64,000 nucleotides of DNA from Citrus sinensis (GCF_022201045.2 NC_068559.1:27473501-27537500); one strand, 5' to 3'; shown: positions 26,394 to 37,150, counted from the stretch's first letter. Notes: generated by a model not told the origin, from the sequence alone. A program made the numbers and translations.

Positions 26394-27490
26394 TTGGTTG
26401 CTTCAATGCTTCTGAGTACTCTATACTTTTTAAGTCATGTGTTAATGTAGAAAAATTCAAATTTAACACTGTAAAATTATTTGAACTTCTAATAGATAGA
26501 GCTTTCTAGGGTATAAAGCTTGTAATTTTGTTCCTGAGAAATTAATATCATTTAATTAAAGAAATTCTGGCCGTGTGTAGTTTGAAGACAGTTGTGACCT
26601 TTGTTCACTAAATTGTGAATATCTTTAAGAAGAGACGTCCGAATTCGATTATGTAAAGTTCTGCCGTAACTAGACATATTTATCTATTCAAACATATATA
26701 GCATGCGATCTCATACATTCTAGATCAATACAGTTAAATCATGAAAATCGGCTGAAAATCATGGACTTGGTTGCTTCAGTGATTCTGAGCAGTTAGTATT
26801 CTTTAAGCCATATCTTCATGTAGAAAACTTCAAATAGAAAACCGTAAAATTATTTGAACTCTTGACAAATACTTCTTTCTATGGATATATAGTTTGTAAT
26901 TTTATTCCTTGTCAATTGATATCAGTTAATTCAGAAACTTCAGGCCTTGTATAGGTTCAAGACTGTTGTGACCTTTGTGCACTAAATCGTGAATATCTTT
27001 AAGAAGAGAAGTCGGAATTTGATTATGTAAAATTGTTCTATAGCTGGACGGATTTATCTATCATACTATATATAGTATGTAATCTCATATGTTCTCGATC
27101 AATACAGTTAAATCATGAAATTTGGCTGATAATCATAGACTTGGTTGCTTCAATAATTCTGAGCGGTCAGCATTCTTTAAGCCATATCTGCATGTAGAAA
27201 ACTTCAAAGAGAAAACCGTAAAATTAATTGAACTCCTGACAAATACAGCTTTCTAGAGATATATAGCTTGTATATTATTCTTCATTATTTGATACCAATT
27301 AAGTGAAAACATCTAGGCTTTCGTAGTTTGAGGACAGTTGTGACCTTTGTTTACTAAATGCTGAATAATAATATCATTGAGAAAATAATTTGAAATTAAA
27401 GTCCGTAAAATTTCTATATAACTAGACATGTTTGTTTATCCAATCATATATACTATGTAATATTACATATCAGTACAATTTAATTATGCA
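26394..27490. repeat. Three tandem copies of a 373-374 bp unit
   Basis: Units begin at 26394, 26767 and 27141, each opening with TTGGTTGCTTCA. Each carries the same ordered landmarks: a TTCTGAG block, GTAGAAAA(A/C)TTCAAA, CAGTTGTGACCTTTGTT or GTGC variant, and AGACATATTTATCTAT-like text near the end. The third copy is the most diverged. The regular period shows local tandem duplication. No ORF runs through them. Confidence 0.85.
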
Positions 27491-27779
27491 AGTTTCCTAA
27501 TAACAAAACCTTTAATATTGTTTTTGCATTTATCGACCAAAATTCAAAAGAAGCAGAGTTTGACATTCCTGCATCATATGACTTTCCTTCAACGGCTAGG
27601 GCAACCATTTTGCCGAGTGCGGATAATTCTTCATGTTCCATTTATTTTATTTTACACTGTAAAATATAAATAATAAACAAAAAAAATGTGATAACACTAC
27701 TCATTAAAGTGCTTTTTTTTTTCAACAAGAAATTACTACTGAAATAAAAATTTGGCTTGCATTAAGGTTTGCCTTTAAT

Positions 27780-28640
27780 AACTCAACTCCCCACTTGGGT
27801 TTTGTCCTTTTCTTAAAGTCTCAGCTCAATCAATTTAATGATCCATTTTTTCCTTTCCAAAGATCTAAAAGCAAAGTCTTTTATTGGTACCCAACAGAAA
27901 TACAAGGTCTATGAGAAGACAGTTTATCCAGTTGAGCAATTATCTGATGATGGGGTTGTTTATCACAAGTCTTGCTTTAAGTGCTCTCACTGCAAAGGCA
28001 CACTCAAGCTGAGCAATTACTCATCCATGGAAGGTGTTCTTTACTGTAAGCCTCACTTTGAACAGCTTTTCAAGGAGTCGGGTAACATTAACAAGAATTT
28101 CCAATCACCTGCAAGGTTAGTTGAGAAGTCAACTCCTGAGCTGACAAGGTCGCCTAGCAAAGCTGCCAGCATGTTATCTGGGACCCAAAAAAATGTGCTT
28201 CTTGTAGTAAAACAGTGTGTCCATTGGAGAAGGTAGCAGTGGAAAGCCAGGCCTATCACAAGACATGTTTCAAGTGCTCACATGGTGGTTGTTCCATTAG
28301 CCCATCAAATTATGTAGCCCTGGAAGGTATTTTGTATTGCAAACATCATTTCTCCCAATTGTTCAAGGAAAAAAGGCAATTACAACCACCTTATCAAATT
28401 CGCTTCCATGAAGCGTGCAGCAGCCTCTGTTCCAGAAGCTTGAACATGTTATCCTATCTTCCATAAATCTTATTTGGTGAGGGTTTTCTTTGGCTTGCGG
28501 GTGTGCTTTCTATTTTGATCCCTCTTGTTGTTTTTGCGAGGAACTACCAAACCTTTGGTTCCCTCTGCTTCTTTGGATCATCTTTGTTAGGATAAATTTC
28601 ATATGATTAGAGATACTGATTTATGCCACGGGAGGCATAA
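27780..28640 (+). pseudogene. Processed pseudogene of a two-LIM-domain plant protein (WLIM1-like)
   Basis: Both LIM domains and the linker lie in one intron-free stretch, although plant LIM genes normally have introns. The first domain keeps VYHKSCFKCSHCKGTLKL and YCKPHFEQLF, but the first zinc pair is lost (K-Y-K-V-Y where C-x-x-C is expected). The expected ATG position (27874-27876) reads AAG. A shift in an A-run near 28190 breaks the frame between the domains. The second domain (ending YCKHHFSQLFKEK) is in another frame, and a further shift follows near 28372. Flanking sequence resembles retained 5' and 3' UTR. Lost start, two frameshifts and no introns support a retrotransposed dead copy. 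No poly-A tail is obvious. Confidence 0.9.
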
Positions 28641-28728
28641 TCCCAGGCATAATCCCATGGTCGTAAATTGACCATTTTCTGACAATGATCTTTTTAAAAA
28701 GAGATGTGCAGTTGGCTTTGAAACCACT

Positions 28729-29232
28729 GTTAGGAAATTAATATTCCTCTCAAGGTCACTTCAAGCAATTTGTCAAGCAACAAATCAATAGAAAAATTAA
28801 ATTGAAAACAATATCAATCCTACAACACAAGATTTATATGGAAAACTCCAAATTCAGAGAAAAACCATGGTCATTGTAAAAAAGATAACTAAAGAAAAAT
28901 ATTCACTATATAGAAAATTATTACAACTCCACTCTCAAAAGTAATTTTCTCTCACTTAAGCCCCAAATAGATCCAAAACTCTCAATTTAAGAGTAATTAT
29001 ATTCAACTCTCAAATTCTCTCTAAATACAAGAGAAAATAAATTCTTTGAGATGATGAAAACTTATGAAAGACTCTCTTATTTATAACCAAACGGATAACA
29101 CTGTTCAAACTGTGTTATTATTCATACCGCATTACTGTTCATATCGCGTTATTATTCAAGCTGTATTACTGTTCAAGCCGCGTGGTCAAATCATATTATT
29201 GTTCAGCGCGTGGTCAAACCCTATTTTTAACA
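28729..29232 (-). mobile_element. Probable solo LTR or LTR fragment, minus orientation
   Basis: On the minus strand it runs from TGTTAAAAATAGGG to TTCCTAACA, with TG...CA ends and complementary TGTTA/TAACA termini. TATAAATA lies at 29078-29085 (minus) at an LTR-like position. A degenerate period of about 20 bp around TGTTCA/GTTATTATTCA fills about 29100-29210. No target duplication was found (flanks ACCAC and TAATA), so the ends or insertion history are uncertain. Confidence 0.5.
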
Positions 29233-29376
29233 TAATAGACGGTGGGCTACTTAGCATCGCGCAGAAACCATCCACGAGTACACAATATCACTGGAATGCA
29301 CTTTTTGCCCCATACAATTACTTCAAAATTTGATGGGTCTTGTATATAAATCATGCTCGACTCGACATCACAGTAT
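29233..29376. other. Short spacer between LTR-like segment and Copia element
   Basis: 144 bp of unique sequence. It does not resemble the 3' end of the neighbouring NPF2 copies. Confidence 0.5.
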
Positions 29377-29690
29377 TGTTTGAAAGTTAAATTTGCAACT
29401 GTAAAATGTGTTTGGGAACTTAGAAAATGAAAGAAAAATACTCTGAAGCTTTATCTTATTCTATTCTCGAAAATTACAATCAAATGGAATTAACATCAGT
29501 TTATATACTCAGCTAAGCTAAAGATAACTAAAACTAATTAAGCAAGCTTAACTACAAAACAGAATGAAAAGCATGCTACAACAAACTTGCTGAGCTGGCA
29601 AAGCTACTTAACAGACTCTGCTGATTTTGGCTTTGACTCACACGTGCTGACTGAGCTGCTCCTTTGGCTGCAGCATGAGCTTCCTTAACA
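29377..29690 (-). repeat. 3' LTR of the Copia element
   Basis: Direct repeat of 34411-34724. It contains the last about 38 codons and the stop of the gag-pol frame. Confidence 0.97.
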
Positions 29691-32600
29691 TCCCCCCTCA
29701 AACTCAAGGGGCATGTTAGCACATTGAGTTTGGCTCGAAAATAATTGAAGTGGAGAAAAGTGAGAGGCTTAGTTAGGATGTCTGCAATCTGTTCTTCACT
29801 GGGAATATACCTGATTTCCAGTTCTTTAGCTAGGACTTTATCTCTAATGAAGTGCATGTCTAATTCAATATGTTTTGTTCTTGAATGGTAGACAGGATTC
29901 TTAGCTAGTTCTATGGCACTGACATTGTCACACCAAATCGTGGGAAGAGATATACATTCAATACCAAGTTCATCAAATAATGACTGAATCCATGAGAGTT
30001 CTGCACTTGCAGCTGCAAGGGCTCTGTATTCACTCTCTGCACTGGACCTAGCAACCACTGATTGTTTCTTGGATGACCAAGATATTAAGTTGTTTCCCAA
30101 ATAAATGCAATAAGCACCTGTTGATTTCCTATCATCTATGTCACAAGCCCAATCTGCATCAGTGTACCCTGAGAGCTTCATTTCTCCTTCTGCTGAAAAC
30201 TTTAAACCATAATCTGCAGTCTCCTTTAGATACCTAAGAACTCTTTTGCAGGCAACGACATGTTGAAGTGTAGGAGCTGACACATATTGACTTAGCTTGT
30301 GGACTGCATAAGCTATCTCTGGTCTTGTTAAAACTAAATACTGCAATCCTCCAACAAGGCTTCTGTAACCAGTGGGATCTTCAACATATTGGCCCAAATG
30401 ACTCTTTGCTTCCTTCTGGAGCTTTACTCCTGTCACCATTGGAGTATCACATCCTTTGCATTCTAACATATCAGCTTTACTCAACAAATCCTTGATATAT
30501 TTCCTTTGAGACAGATAAATATCCTCTGCAACATAAGAAACTTCAATGCCAAGGAAATATGATAGTTTCCCCAAGTCCTTCAGAGCAAACACTCTACTGA
30601 ATTCCAAGATAAATTGCTCCAATTCTGAACTATTAGGACCTGTGATCAGTATATCATCAACATATATCAAAACAAATATTATGGAGCCCTGCTTTCCTTT
30701 ACAGAACAATGATGTATCAGCTCTTGATTTTCTGAAACCCCATTTGGTAACCAGACTATCTCTCAGCTTATCATACCAAGCTCTTGGAGCTTGTTTTAAA
30801 CCATATAAAGCCTTCTTTAATTTGCACACATGGTTAGGCTTCTGCAGATCAACAAACCCCTCAGGTTGATACATGTAAACATCCTCAGTCAACTCTCCAT
30901 TTAAGAATGCATTGTTTACATCCACTTGTCTAATTGTCCATTTATGCATTGCAGCTAAGCTCAGAATAATTCTCACTGTGGAAGTCTTCACAACAGGACT
31001 AAATGTTTCAAAGTAGTCTACACCTGCTGTTTGTTGAAAACCTTTTGCAACTAACCGAGCTTTATACTTAGCTATACTTCCATCACTGTTTTGTTTGATT
31101 CTAAACACCCACTTATTACCTACAACTTTGTGTTCAGCTGAAGATGGAACTAATAACCAAGTCTTATTCCTAATCAATGCCTCATACTCATCTCTCATGG
31201 CTTGATGCCAGTTCTGATCACTAAGAGCTTCTTGAACTGTATCAGGTTCTTTATTAATTAAGGCTGCTGTATAAAGTTTTGGTCTGAAGATACCAGATTT
31301 GGATCTGGTGATCATTTGGTGAGAGGGTTTCTGATTCAGGCTTGTGTTTAAGGTATCAGGAATATGCTGAGATGATGATTGTTGAATGATAGTTTGTGGT
31401 TCAAATTGTGGCTGAATTGAATCTAAGTTTTGAGAAGATAAGTGGGGTGATGAAAATTCTGTCAAGGAATGATTAGGTATCTCATGATGCAGAATATTTG
31501 TATGTAAAGATGATGAAGATACCTGTTCATTTCTTGCTGAGCCTGCTGAGAAATTGTCTTCAAGACTGCTATCAGGGGTAGAAAGTGTTGTTAAATGAAA
31601 AATTTGCTGCTGAGTAAAGGATGACACTGGAATTTCAGATGAGGAAGTGTTCTCAGAAGGAGAAAAGATGTTGCTGGTTGAATAAGGAAAAATGTTTTCA
31701 TCAAAATTTACATGTCTAAGTATATGAACCTTTCCTGAATTTGTCAAGCATTTGTAACCTTTATGAGATGGGCTGTATCCAATAAAGATGCATTTTCTGG
31801 TATGAAAATCAAACTTGTGCTTGTTGAAGTCTCTCAAATATGGATAACAAATGCAACCAAAACATCTTAAGAAGCTGTAATCTGGTTTATGGTTGAATAA
31901 TTTTTCATAAGGTGACACAAGCTTTAGCACAGGGGTAGGTAATCTGTTTATGTGATAAACTGCAGTGTGTATAGCATCCCACCAAAATTTAAAGGGCAGA
32001 TTAGCTTGAGCTAATAATGTCAATCCCAATTCCACTATATGTCTATGCTTCCTCTCAACCAAACCATTTTGATGATGAGTATATGGACATGAATGTCTAA
32101 ATATAATCCCACTTTGATTTAAGAAATCAGTGAACACTCTATATTCTCCCCCCCAGTCAGATTGCAACATCTTGACTGTTGTGTTGAACTGGTTTTCGAC
32201 TTGGATTTTAAAGAGTTTAAAGACTGCAAGAGCATCTGACTTAAGCTTGAGAGGATAAACCCAAGTGTATCTACTATAGTCATCCACAAAACAGATATAA
32301 TACTTATATCCATTCCTAGAAACAGTAGGTGAAGGCCCCCAAATATCAGTGTATATCAGTTCCAGCACATGTGTACTCTTAGTGTCAGTGGTGGGAAAAT
32401 GTTGTTTGTGAGTCTTTCCTAATTGACAAGCATCACAGATAGAGTAATGAGAAGATGAAAAGGCTTTTGAAAAGACTTTAAATTGCTTACAAGATTTAAG
32501 CAAATGCATCAATATTGTTGAGTTTGGATGACCAAACCTTCTATGCAATAAGGTCAGATCATCAGGTTTCTGGTTACAAGCATTTGAAAAAGAGTTATTA

Positions 32601-34411
32601 CAAGTTGTAGTAAAAGCACTACAATTTTGATGAACAGAAGACACATTTGAGACTGACAGCATAGAAACTGGCTTATTTATCTGAGATTGAGATAGATGAG
32701 ATGCAGGTGACAGAGGCTTAGGTTTTAATAGCAGCTTGTAGAGACCTTTCTCAGCAAGGCCCTGCAGAAGAACTTGTCCCTTCATGTCCTTTACAAAACA
32801 GAAATTTCCACAGAATTCAACAGTGAGAGAATTATCAGTGGTGAGTTTAGAAATGCTTAACAAATTCTTAGTGATTGAAGGAACAAACAACATATCTTTA
32901 AGTGCTATAACAGGATGAGCAGAATAAGAATTTGAAGCTCTAAATGACAGAAAAGCATGTCCAACATGAGAGATAGATAATCCTTTACCATCACCAATGA
33001 TGAGCTGATCATTACCTTTATATTCCTCTCTGAGCTGCAGGTTCTCCATATTATTTGTTAAGTGGTGAGTAGCTCCACTATCCAAATACCAGCCATCATC
33101 AGCAACTCCTTCCAGATTTGCCATATAAGCTCCAGGATTGTAAGCATCAACTCCAGGACAAAGATAAGTTCCAGAAGTAGGATGGAAATTTTGTGGCATA
33201 TAGTTGAAACCCTCATATTCTTCATAGCTAGGATATGAGTTGAAGCCATCAAAATTAGCAAAGTATGCAGATCTCGGTCCTTTTCCCTTACTGAAATTTC
33301 TAGGAGTAGGAGTATAGTCTTCTATAAATCTGTGCCAACAAATATCAGCTGTATGACCAACTTTAAAACAGATCTGGCAAGTAGTTTCTTCTATGGTTCC
33401 AGTAGATCCTGCTGATCCATTAATTCCAGCAAATCCATTTCTAGTGAATGGAGTCATGTTTCTTGGTGATTGAGAAGAAAAATTATGAACATTATTTTGA
33501 CCAGAAAACTGTCCTCTACCATTTCCACTCCTAAAGCTTCCATTAAACATTCTTTGTGGACCAAAATTTCCTCTTCCAAATCCATGAGATCTACTACCAA
33601 TATTACCAAAACCACCACCAACATATCCACCTCTTCTGAAATTACCTCTGGCTTGACCATAGAAAGCTCTAGGATAACATGTATTAGCATAGGCATAGTT
33701 TGCATTAAACATATTCTTATCATCCTGGTCTTGTTCAAGTCTGGTTTCATGTGTTAACAACAATGCATAAGCATCATCAAACTCCATCTTAGAACCAGTT
33801 ATGAAAGTTGCTATATCACGATAGCCTGATCCTAATCCATTTAATATTGTTAACATCAGATCTTTCTCTGTTATAGGACTGCCAGCACTAGAAAGCTTAT
33901 CAGCTATAGATTTCATCTTGATGCAGTAATCTTCAATGCTTAATGCCTCCTTCTTTATTGTATTTAATTCATATCTAAGTTGTAGTACTCTAGCCTCAGA
34001 TTGAACTCCAAATTTCTTCTCTAAGGTTCTCCATGCATCAAACGAGCTTACACAATTAACAACAAGACTAAGATTACCTTCATTAATTGCAGATAACAGC
34101 CATCCAAGCAAGGTTTGGTCATGTGATCTCCAATTTTGATATTCTGGATTATCAATTTCTTGAGCAGATCCATCAGCTCTAGCGAGTAATAATTTTTCCT
34201 CTGGTGCTGGTTTGGTTCCATCTATGAAGCCTTCCAATCGATTTCCTCTGATCGATGCCAGAACTTGTGACCGCCAGAGCAGATAATTGGATCTATCTAA
34301 CTTGATCGGAGTGTTAAATGAGAAATTAATCTGACTTATATTTGCTGATGTTACGTTTCTGGAATTCATTTGTTGATTACTAGAGCTTGCTCTGTTTGGC
34401 TCTGATACCAT
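29576..34411 (-). CDS. Copia gag-pol polyprotein, 1,611 aa
   Basis: Domains in Copia order: N-terminal gag with a UBN2/retrotran-gag-like region; a CCHC zinc knuckle (CQICFKVGHTADIC, about residues 345-358); aspartic protease (WYLDSGATHH, about 442); integrase with an HHCC finger (HRRFGH, about 622; CDACQLGK) and DDE core (YTDIWGP, SDWGGEY, GLVERKHR); reverse transcriptase with FVLIYVDDILITG (about 1250); and RNase H (DADWACD about 1427, ARSSAESEYRAL). Domain order integrase before RT fixes it as Copia. No stop or frameshift breaks the frame. In SDWGGEY the residue after the catalytic Asp is Trp, where Asn or Gly is usual. The first ATG uses the last base of the LTR plus the PBS; an internal Met (MNSRN, residue 16) may be the true start. 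The frame ends inside the 3' LTR. Confidence 0.95.
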   Translation of the reverse strand: MVSEPNRASSSNQQMNSRNVTSANISQINFSFNTPIKLDRSNYLLWRSQVLASIRGNRLEGFIDGTKPAPEEKLLLARADGSAQEIDNPEYQNWRSHDQTLLGWLLSAINEGNLSLVVNCVSSFDAWRTLEKKFGVQSEARVLQLRYELNTIKKEALSIEDYCIKMKSIADKLSSAGSPITEKDLMLTILNGLGSGYRDIATFITGSKMEFDDAYALLLTHETRLEQDQDDKNMFNANYAYANTCYPRAFYGQARGNFRRGGYVGGGFGNIGSRSHGFGRGNFGPQRMFNGSFRSGNGRGQFSGQNNVHNFSSQSPRNMTPFTRNGFAGINGSAGSTGTIEETTCQICFKVGHTADICWHRFIEDYTPTPRNFSKGKGPRSAYFANFDGFNSYPSYEEYEGFNYMPQNFHPTSGTYLCPGVDAYNPGAYMANLEGVADDGWYLDSGATHHLTNNMENLQLREEYKGNDQLIIGDGKGLSISHVGHAFLSFRASNSYSAHPVIALKDMLFVPSITKNLLSISKLTTDNSLTVEFCGNFCFVKDMKGQVLLQGLAEKGLYKLLLKPKPLSPASHLSQSQINKPVSMLSVSNVSSVHQNCSAFTTTCNNSFSNACNQKPDDLTLLHRRFGHPNSTILMHLLKSCKQFKVFSKAFSSSHYSICDACQLGKTHKQHFPTTDTKSTHVLELIYTDIWGPSPTVSRNGYKYYICFVDDYSRYTWVYPLKLKSDALAVFKLFKIQVENQFNTTVKMLQSDWGGEYRVFTDFLNQSGIIFRHSCPYTHHQNGLVERKHRHIVELGLTLLAQANLPFKFWWDAIHTAVYHINRLPTPVLKLVSPYEKLFNHKPDYSFLRCFGCICYPYLRDFNKHKFDFHTRKCIFIGYSPSHKGYKCLTNSGKVHILRHVNFDENIFPYSTSNIFSPSENTSSSEIPVSSFTQQQIFHLTTLSTPDSSLEDNFSAGSARNEQVSSSSLHTNILHHEIPNHSLTEFSSPHLSSQNLDSIQPQFEPQTIIQQSSSQHIPDTLNTSLNQKPSHQMITRSKSGIFRPKLYTAALINKEPDTVQEALSDQNWHQAMRDEYEALIRNKTWLLVPSSAEHKVVGNKWVFRIKQNSDGSIAKYKARLVAKGFQQTAGVDYFETFSPVVKTSTVRIILSLAAMHKWTIRQVDVNNAFLNGELTEDVYMYQPEGFVDLQKPNHVCKLKKALYGLKQAPRAWYDKLRDSLVTKWGFRKSRADTSLFCKGKQGSIIFVLIYVDDILITGPNSSELEQFILEFSRVFALKDLGKLSYFLGIEVSYVAEDIYLSQRKYIKDLLSKADMLECKGCDTPMVTGVKLQKEAKSHLGQYVEDPTGYRSLVGGLQYLVLTRPEIAYAVHKLSQYVSAPTLQHVVACKRVLRYLKETADYGLKFSAEGEMKLSGYTDADWACDIDDRKSTGAYCIYLGNNLISWSSKKQSVVARSSAESEYRALAAASAELSWIQSLFDELGIECISLPTIWCDNVSAIELAKNPVYHSRTKHIELDMHFIRDKVLAKELEIRYIPSEEQIADILTKPLTFLHFNYFRAKLNVLTCPLSLRGDVKEAHAAAKGAAQSARVSQSQNQQSLLSSFASSASLL
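34399..34410 (-). promoter_or_regulatory. Copia primer-binding site (tRNA-iMet)
   Basis: TGGTATCAGAGC on the minus strand immediately follows the 5' LTR. This is the classic complement of the 3' end of plant initiator tRNA-Met used to prime minus-strand cDNA. Confidence 0.95.
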
Positions 34412-34724
34412 GTTTGAAAGTTAAATTTGCAACTGTAAAATGTGTTTGGGAACTTAGAAAATGAAAGAAAAATACTCTGAAGCTTTATCTTATTCTATTC
34501 TCGAAAATTACAATCAAATGGAATTAACATCAGTTTATATACTCAGCTAAGCTAAAGATAACTAAAACTAATTAAGCAAGCTTAACTACAAAACAGAATG
34601 AAAAGCATGCTACAACAAACTTGCTGAGCTGGCAAAGCTACTTAACAGACTCTGCTGATTTTGGCTTTGACTCACACGTGCTGACTGAGCTGCTCCTTTG
34701 GCTGCAGCATGAGCTTCCTTAACA
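34411..34724 (-). repeat. 5' LTR of the Copia element
   Basis: Direct repeat of 29377-29690; ends TG...CA in element orientation. It would supply the element promoter. Its outer edge lies 16 bp from the stop codon of the NPF2 pseudogene. Confidence 0.97.
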
Positions 34725-34740
34725 GTTCTGCTTCAACTTA

Positions 34741-37130
34741 TCAACAAGCCTTGTATCGATGCCGACGAGCAACGAACAGAAAAAAGATAAAATTCAATAG
34801 CCCCAGTGCGGCCACAGAGAAATAAAAGTAATCTAGTTTGCCAACGTTAATATCATCGGCCAGCCAGCTGTGCTTGTCGTGTTTTATGGTCCAACTATGG
34901 ACGAGGGCTACCACTAGGCTGTTCAAATAAGTTGCCACAGAGACGGTCAGAAAGACAAGAGAATTACCAATTAAGTTGCGGTGCCAGCCACAAGACTGAA
35001 ATAGGTGCATAAGGTTACCATGCAAAATAGCAAACGCCCGTCTCTTTCTTTCAATAAATCCAGCCACTATCGGAGCTAGAATCGAGCAGATATTTCCTTT
35101 CCTAATCCAATTCTTTGGAGGAGAATAATCCCGCCTTCTTGTTTCGTGAAGTTTTCAAGCGTTGGCACGAGGCAACGATCATAGATTGGGAGAAATGTTG
35201 CCATTATAATCAAAGATATGACAAAAATTGACGGAATGGGGATCTCAAATTTGGGTCCGAGGTGTCGGTCCATTCTCATGGCTTGTCCCACTACAAATGT
35301 TCCTATTTGCATGGGAAGGAAGCTGATGATAGCAGATGCCCATATTGGAACGATAATCATCAGCCAGTTTACCTCTTCAACTTGTTGTATGCTGCATAGT
35401 CTCCGCGGATTCATACATATTCCATCTTGCTTTATTTCATCATTGTTATCTATTATGGCAGCTTTATTCAAAAACCTAATTATTGATTAAAGAAACCAAA
35501 CATGCATGCGTTAAATTCATCAAATATTTAATGTCACCATGCATGCATATTTGAAAATACGAAATCGAAACTGAGACTAGCTAAACAAACTACAAAATGA
35601 CATATTAATTAAACAAACCTGAACTGAGATGATGTTAGAGGGAGTTTGGAGCCTAGAGTTTTCTTCAGTGGAGGAACATAGAAAATTCCATCTCCAACGG
35701 ACTGAAGCTGGTGGCGGCGCTTCTTGTACGCCACAACGAACACTTGAACAATGCTAGAAAACAAACTGCCCTCCGCTATCACAAGTACATAAATTCTCAT
35801 TCCAGCAAAGAGAAGAACAAGTCCGCAGAACAAGCAAACCGTCGGAATTGTAAAGCCCCAAGCCCAGCTAACAGTTTGAACATAAGCGACAATGGTTGAA
35901 GTAATCAAAAGAACTAATGTAAAAGTGGTGTAATACCAGTTAAAGAAGCTGTTGATTTCTTTCCTTCCTTTGTCGGTTCTTGAATCAAATTGATCAACTG
36001 CAAAAGGAATACTACACGGTCTGATTCCACCGGCGCCGCCTACGGCTAACCAGAACATTGCCACATGAAGGAAGGCCAGTTGGTTTCTGTTAGGGCCTAT
36101 ACATTGGCCATGGATACGCTCTTCGTTGGTGCAATGGGGAGGCCGCAGCTGCGGCACAATCGCCGTCAATGTCACCATTAACATTCCCTGTCCAAGTATA
36201 TTTGTTTTTGGGATATTATTAATTCATTAAAGATGCTCAATGTATGCTTTCAATTAGTGATCGATACAATCATATGTCTCCGAAATTTAATATTAGAATC
36301 ATAATCTAGTTAATTCATTAATAGCTAATAAAATGTGGCAAGTATATTAAATTGGTTGTCACTTCAACACGATCTTAATTGGGCGGATGAGTGATACCTT
36401 CGTAAAAAAAGTTTCGGCATACCTTCCGTTAGTGATTATCTGTGCAATTTAATTAGTTAAAATATGTGACTATGACGGATAAGATTCAACGAAGGGATAC
36501 CGCAAGTACATCATACTCGACAGCATATTTATAAGTAACTAATAAACGTTAAATTACATTCATTTACCCCTTTTACAAACAATGATAATGGAAGATATAT
36601 ATTAGAACACCAGTAATATAATAAAAATTAATACGGTTTACCAGCAAAAATCCTAAAACAATGGTGACAAATTTTCCGATATAAGCATCAGCTAGAAAAG
36701 CAAAAATCACAGTGAGGAAATCGGCCACACCATTCCAGGCACCAAACTTGGCAGCAACATACGCCTGCGACACGTTATATTCATTCAACAGATACACCGT
36801 AAAGATTGCCATTATCCCAAATGACCCCAATCTCTCAAACGTCTCATTTCCTGAAATATTATATCATCTTATCTTAAGTAATAAAGCACATTGCTTTTAC
36901 TCTACGTATAATTTGTGTAAAGAGATCTTAAGGAGAGAGAAATAAAAGACATAAGAAGAAGGGCATGGCTTTCCATCCCAAGGGCTTCATTTGCTTTGTA
37001 TCTGAACCTGATGAAACGGTAGTGTTTTCTTCTTCTACGACCGGTGATGATTTGGATTTTGAGAGTGAAGATATTTTTTCTGTGATTATCAACCTCCATT
37101 TTCCCCTCTTCTCAGATTCAAGTTCAACTA
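34741..37130 (-). pseudogene. Decayed NPF2 transporter copy
   Basis: Four exon remnants (about 36951-37130, 36642-36850, 35619-36187, 34741-35475) match the intact NPF2 gene at 17920-21358 in order, phase and protein sequence (ETFERLGSFGI, GGAGGIRPCSIPFAVDQFD, NSFFNWYYTTFT, LCSIQQVEEV). Lesions: in exon 1 the frame continuous with PLGWKAMPFFL has no Met before MKPLGW, and joining TTA T to the next exon's GA AAT would create TGA where the intact copy has TTA G|GA AAT. Exon 4 carries a frameshift near 35088-35102. About 30 codons (between APQL and NSL of the paralogue) are missing at about 34963-34974. The product could not fold as a full transporter. The C-terminal tail is short (RRHRYKAC). 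Exons 2 and 3 are still open, so inactivation may be recent. Confidence 0.85.
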
Positions 37131-37150
37131 GCGAGGCTAAGTTTGATTAA

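Larger units (their letters stand above)
29377..34724 (-). mobile_element. Full-length Copia LTR retrotransposon
   Basis: Two 314-bp LTRs (29377-29690 and 34411-34724) look identical base for base by eye. In element orientation the LTR runs from TGTTAAGGAAGC to TTTCAAACA. The primer-binding site TGGTATCAGAGC (complement of initiator tRNA-Met) directly follows the 5' LTR at 34399-34410. A polypurine tract with TTTGAGGGGGGA directly precedes the 3' LTR. One open frame encodes gag-pol. Apparent LTR identity and an uninterrupted frame imply very recent insertion. The five bases outside the two ends (AGTAT and GTTCT) do not match, so no TSD is visible. Confidence 0.97.

Noticed and set aside
32119-33757. 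Several 60-100 aa ORFs overlapping the Copia element
   Set aside because: Alternative-frame shadows of the gag-pol frame.
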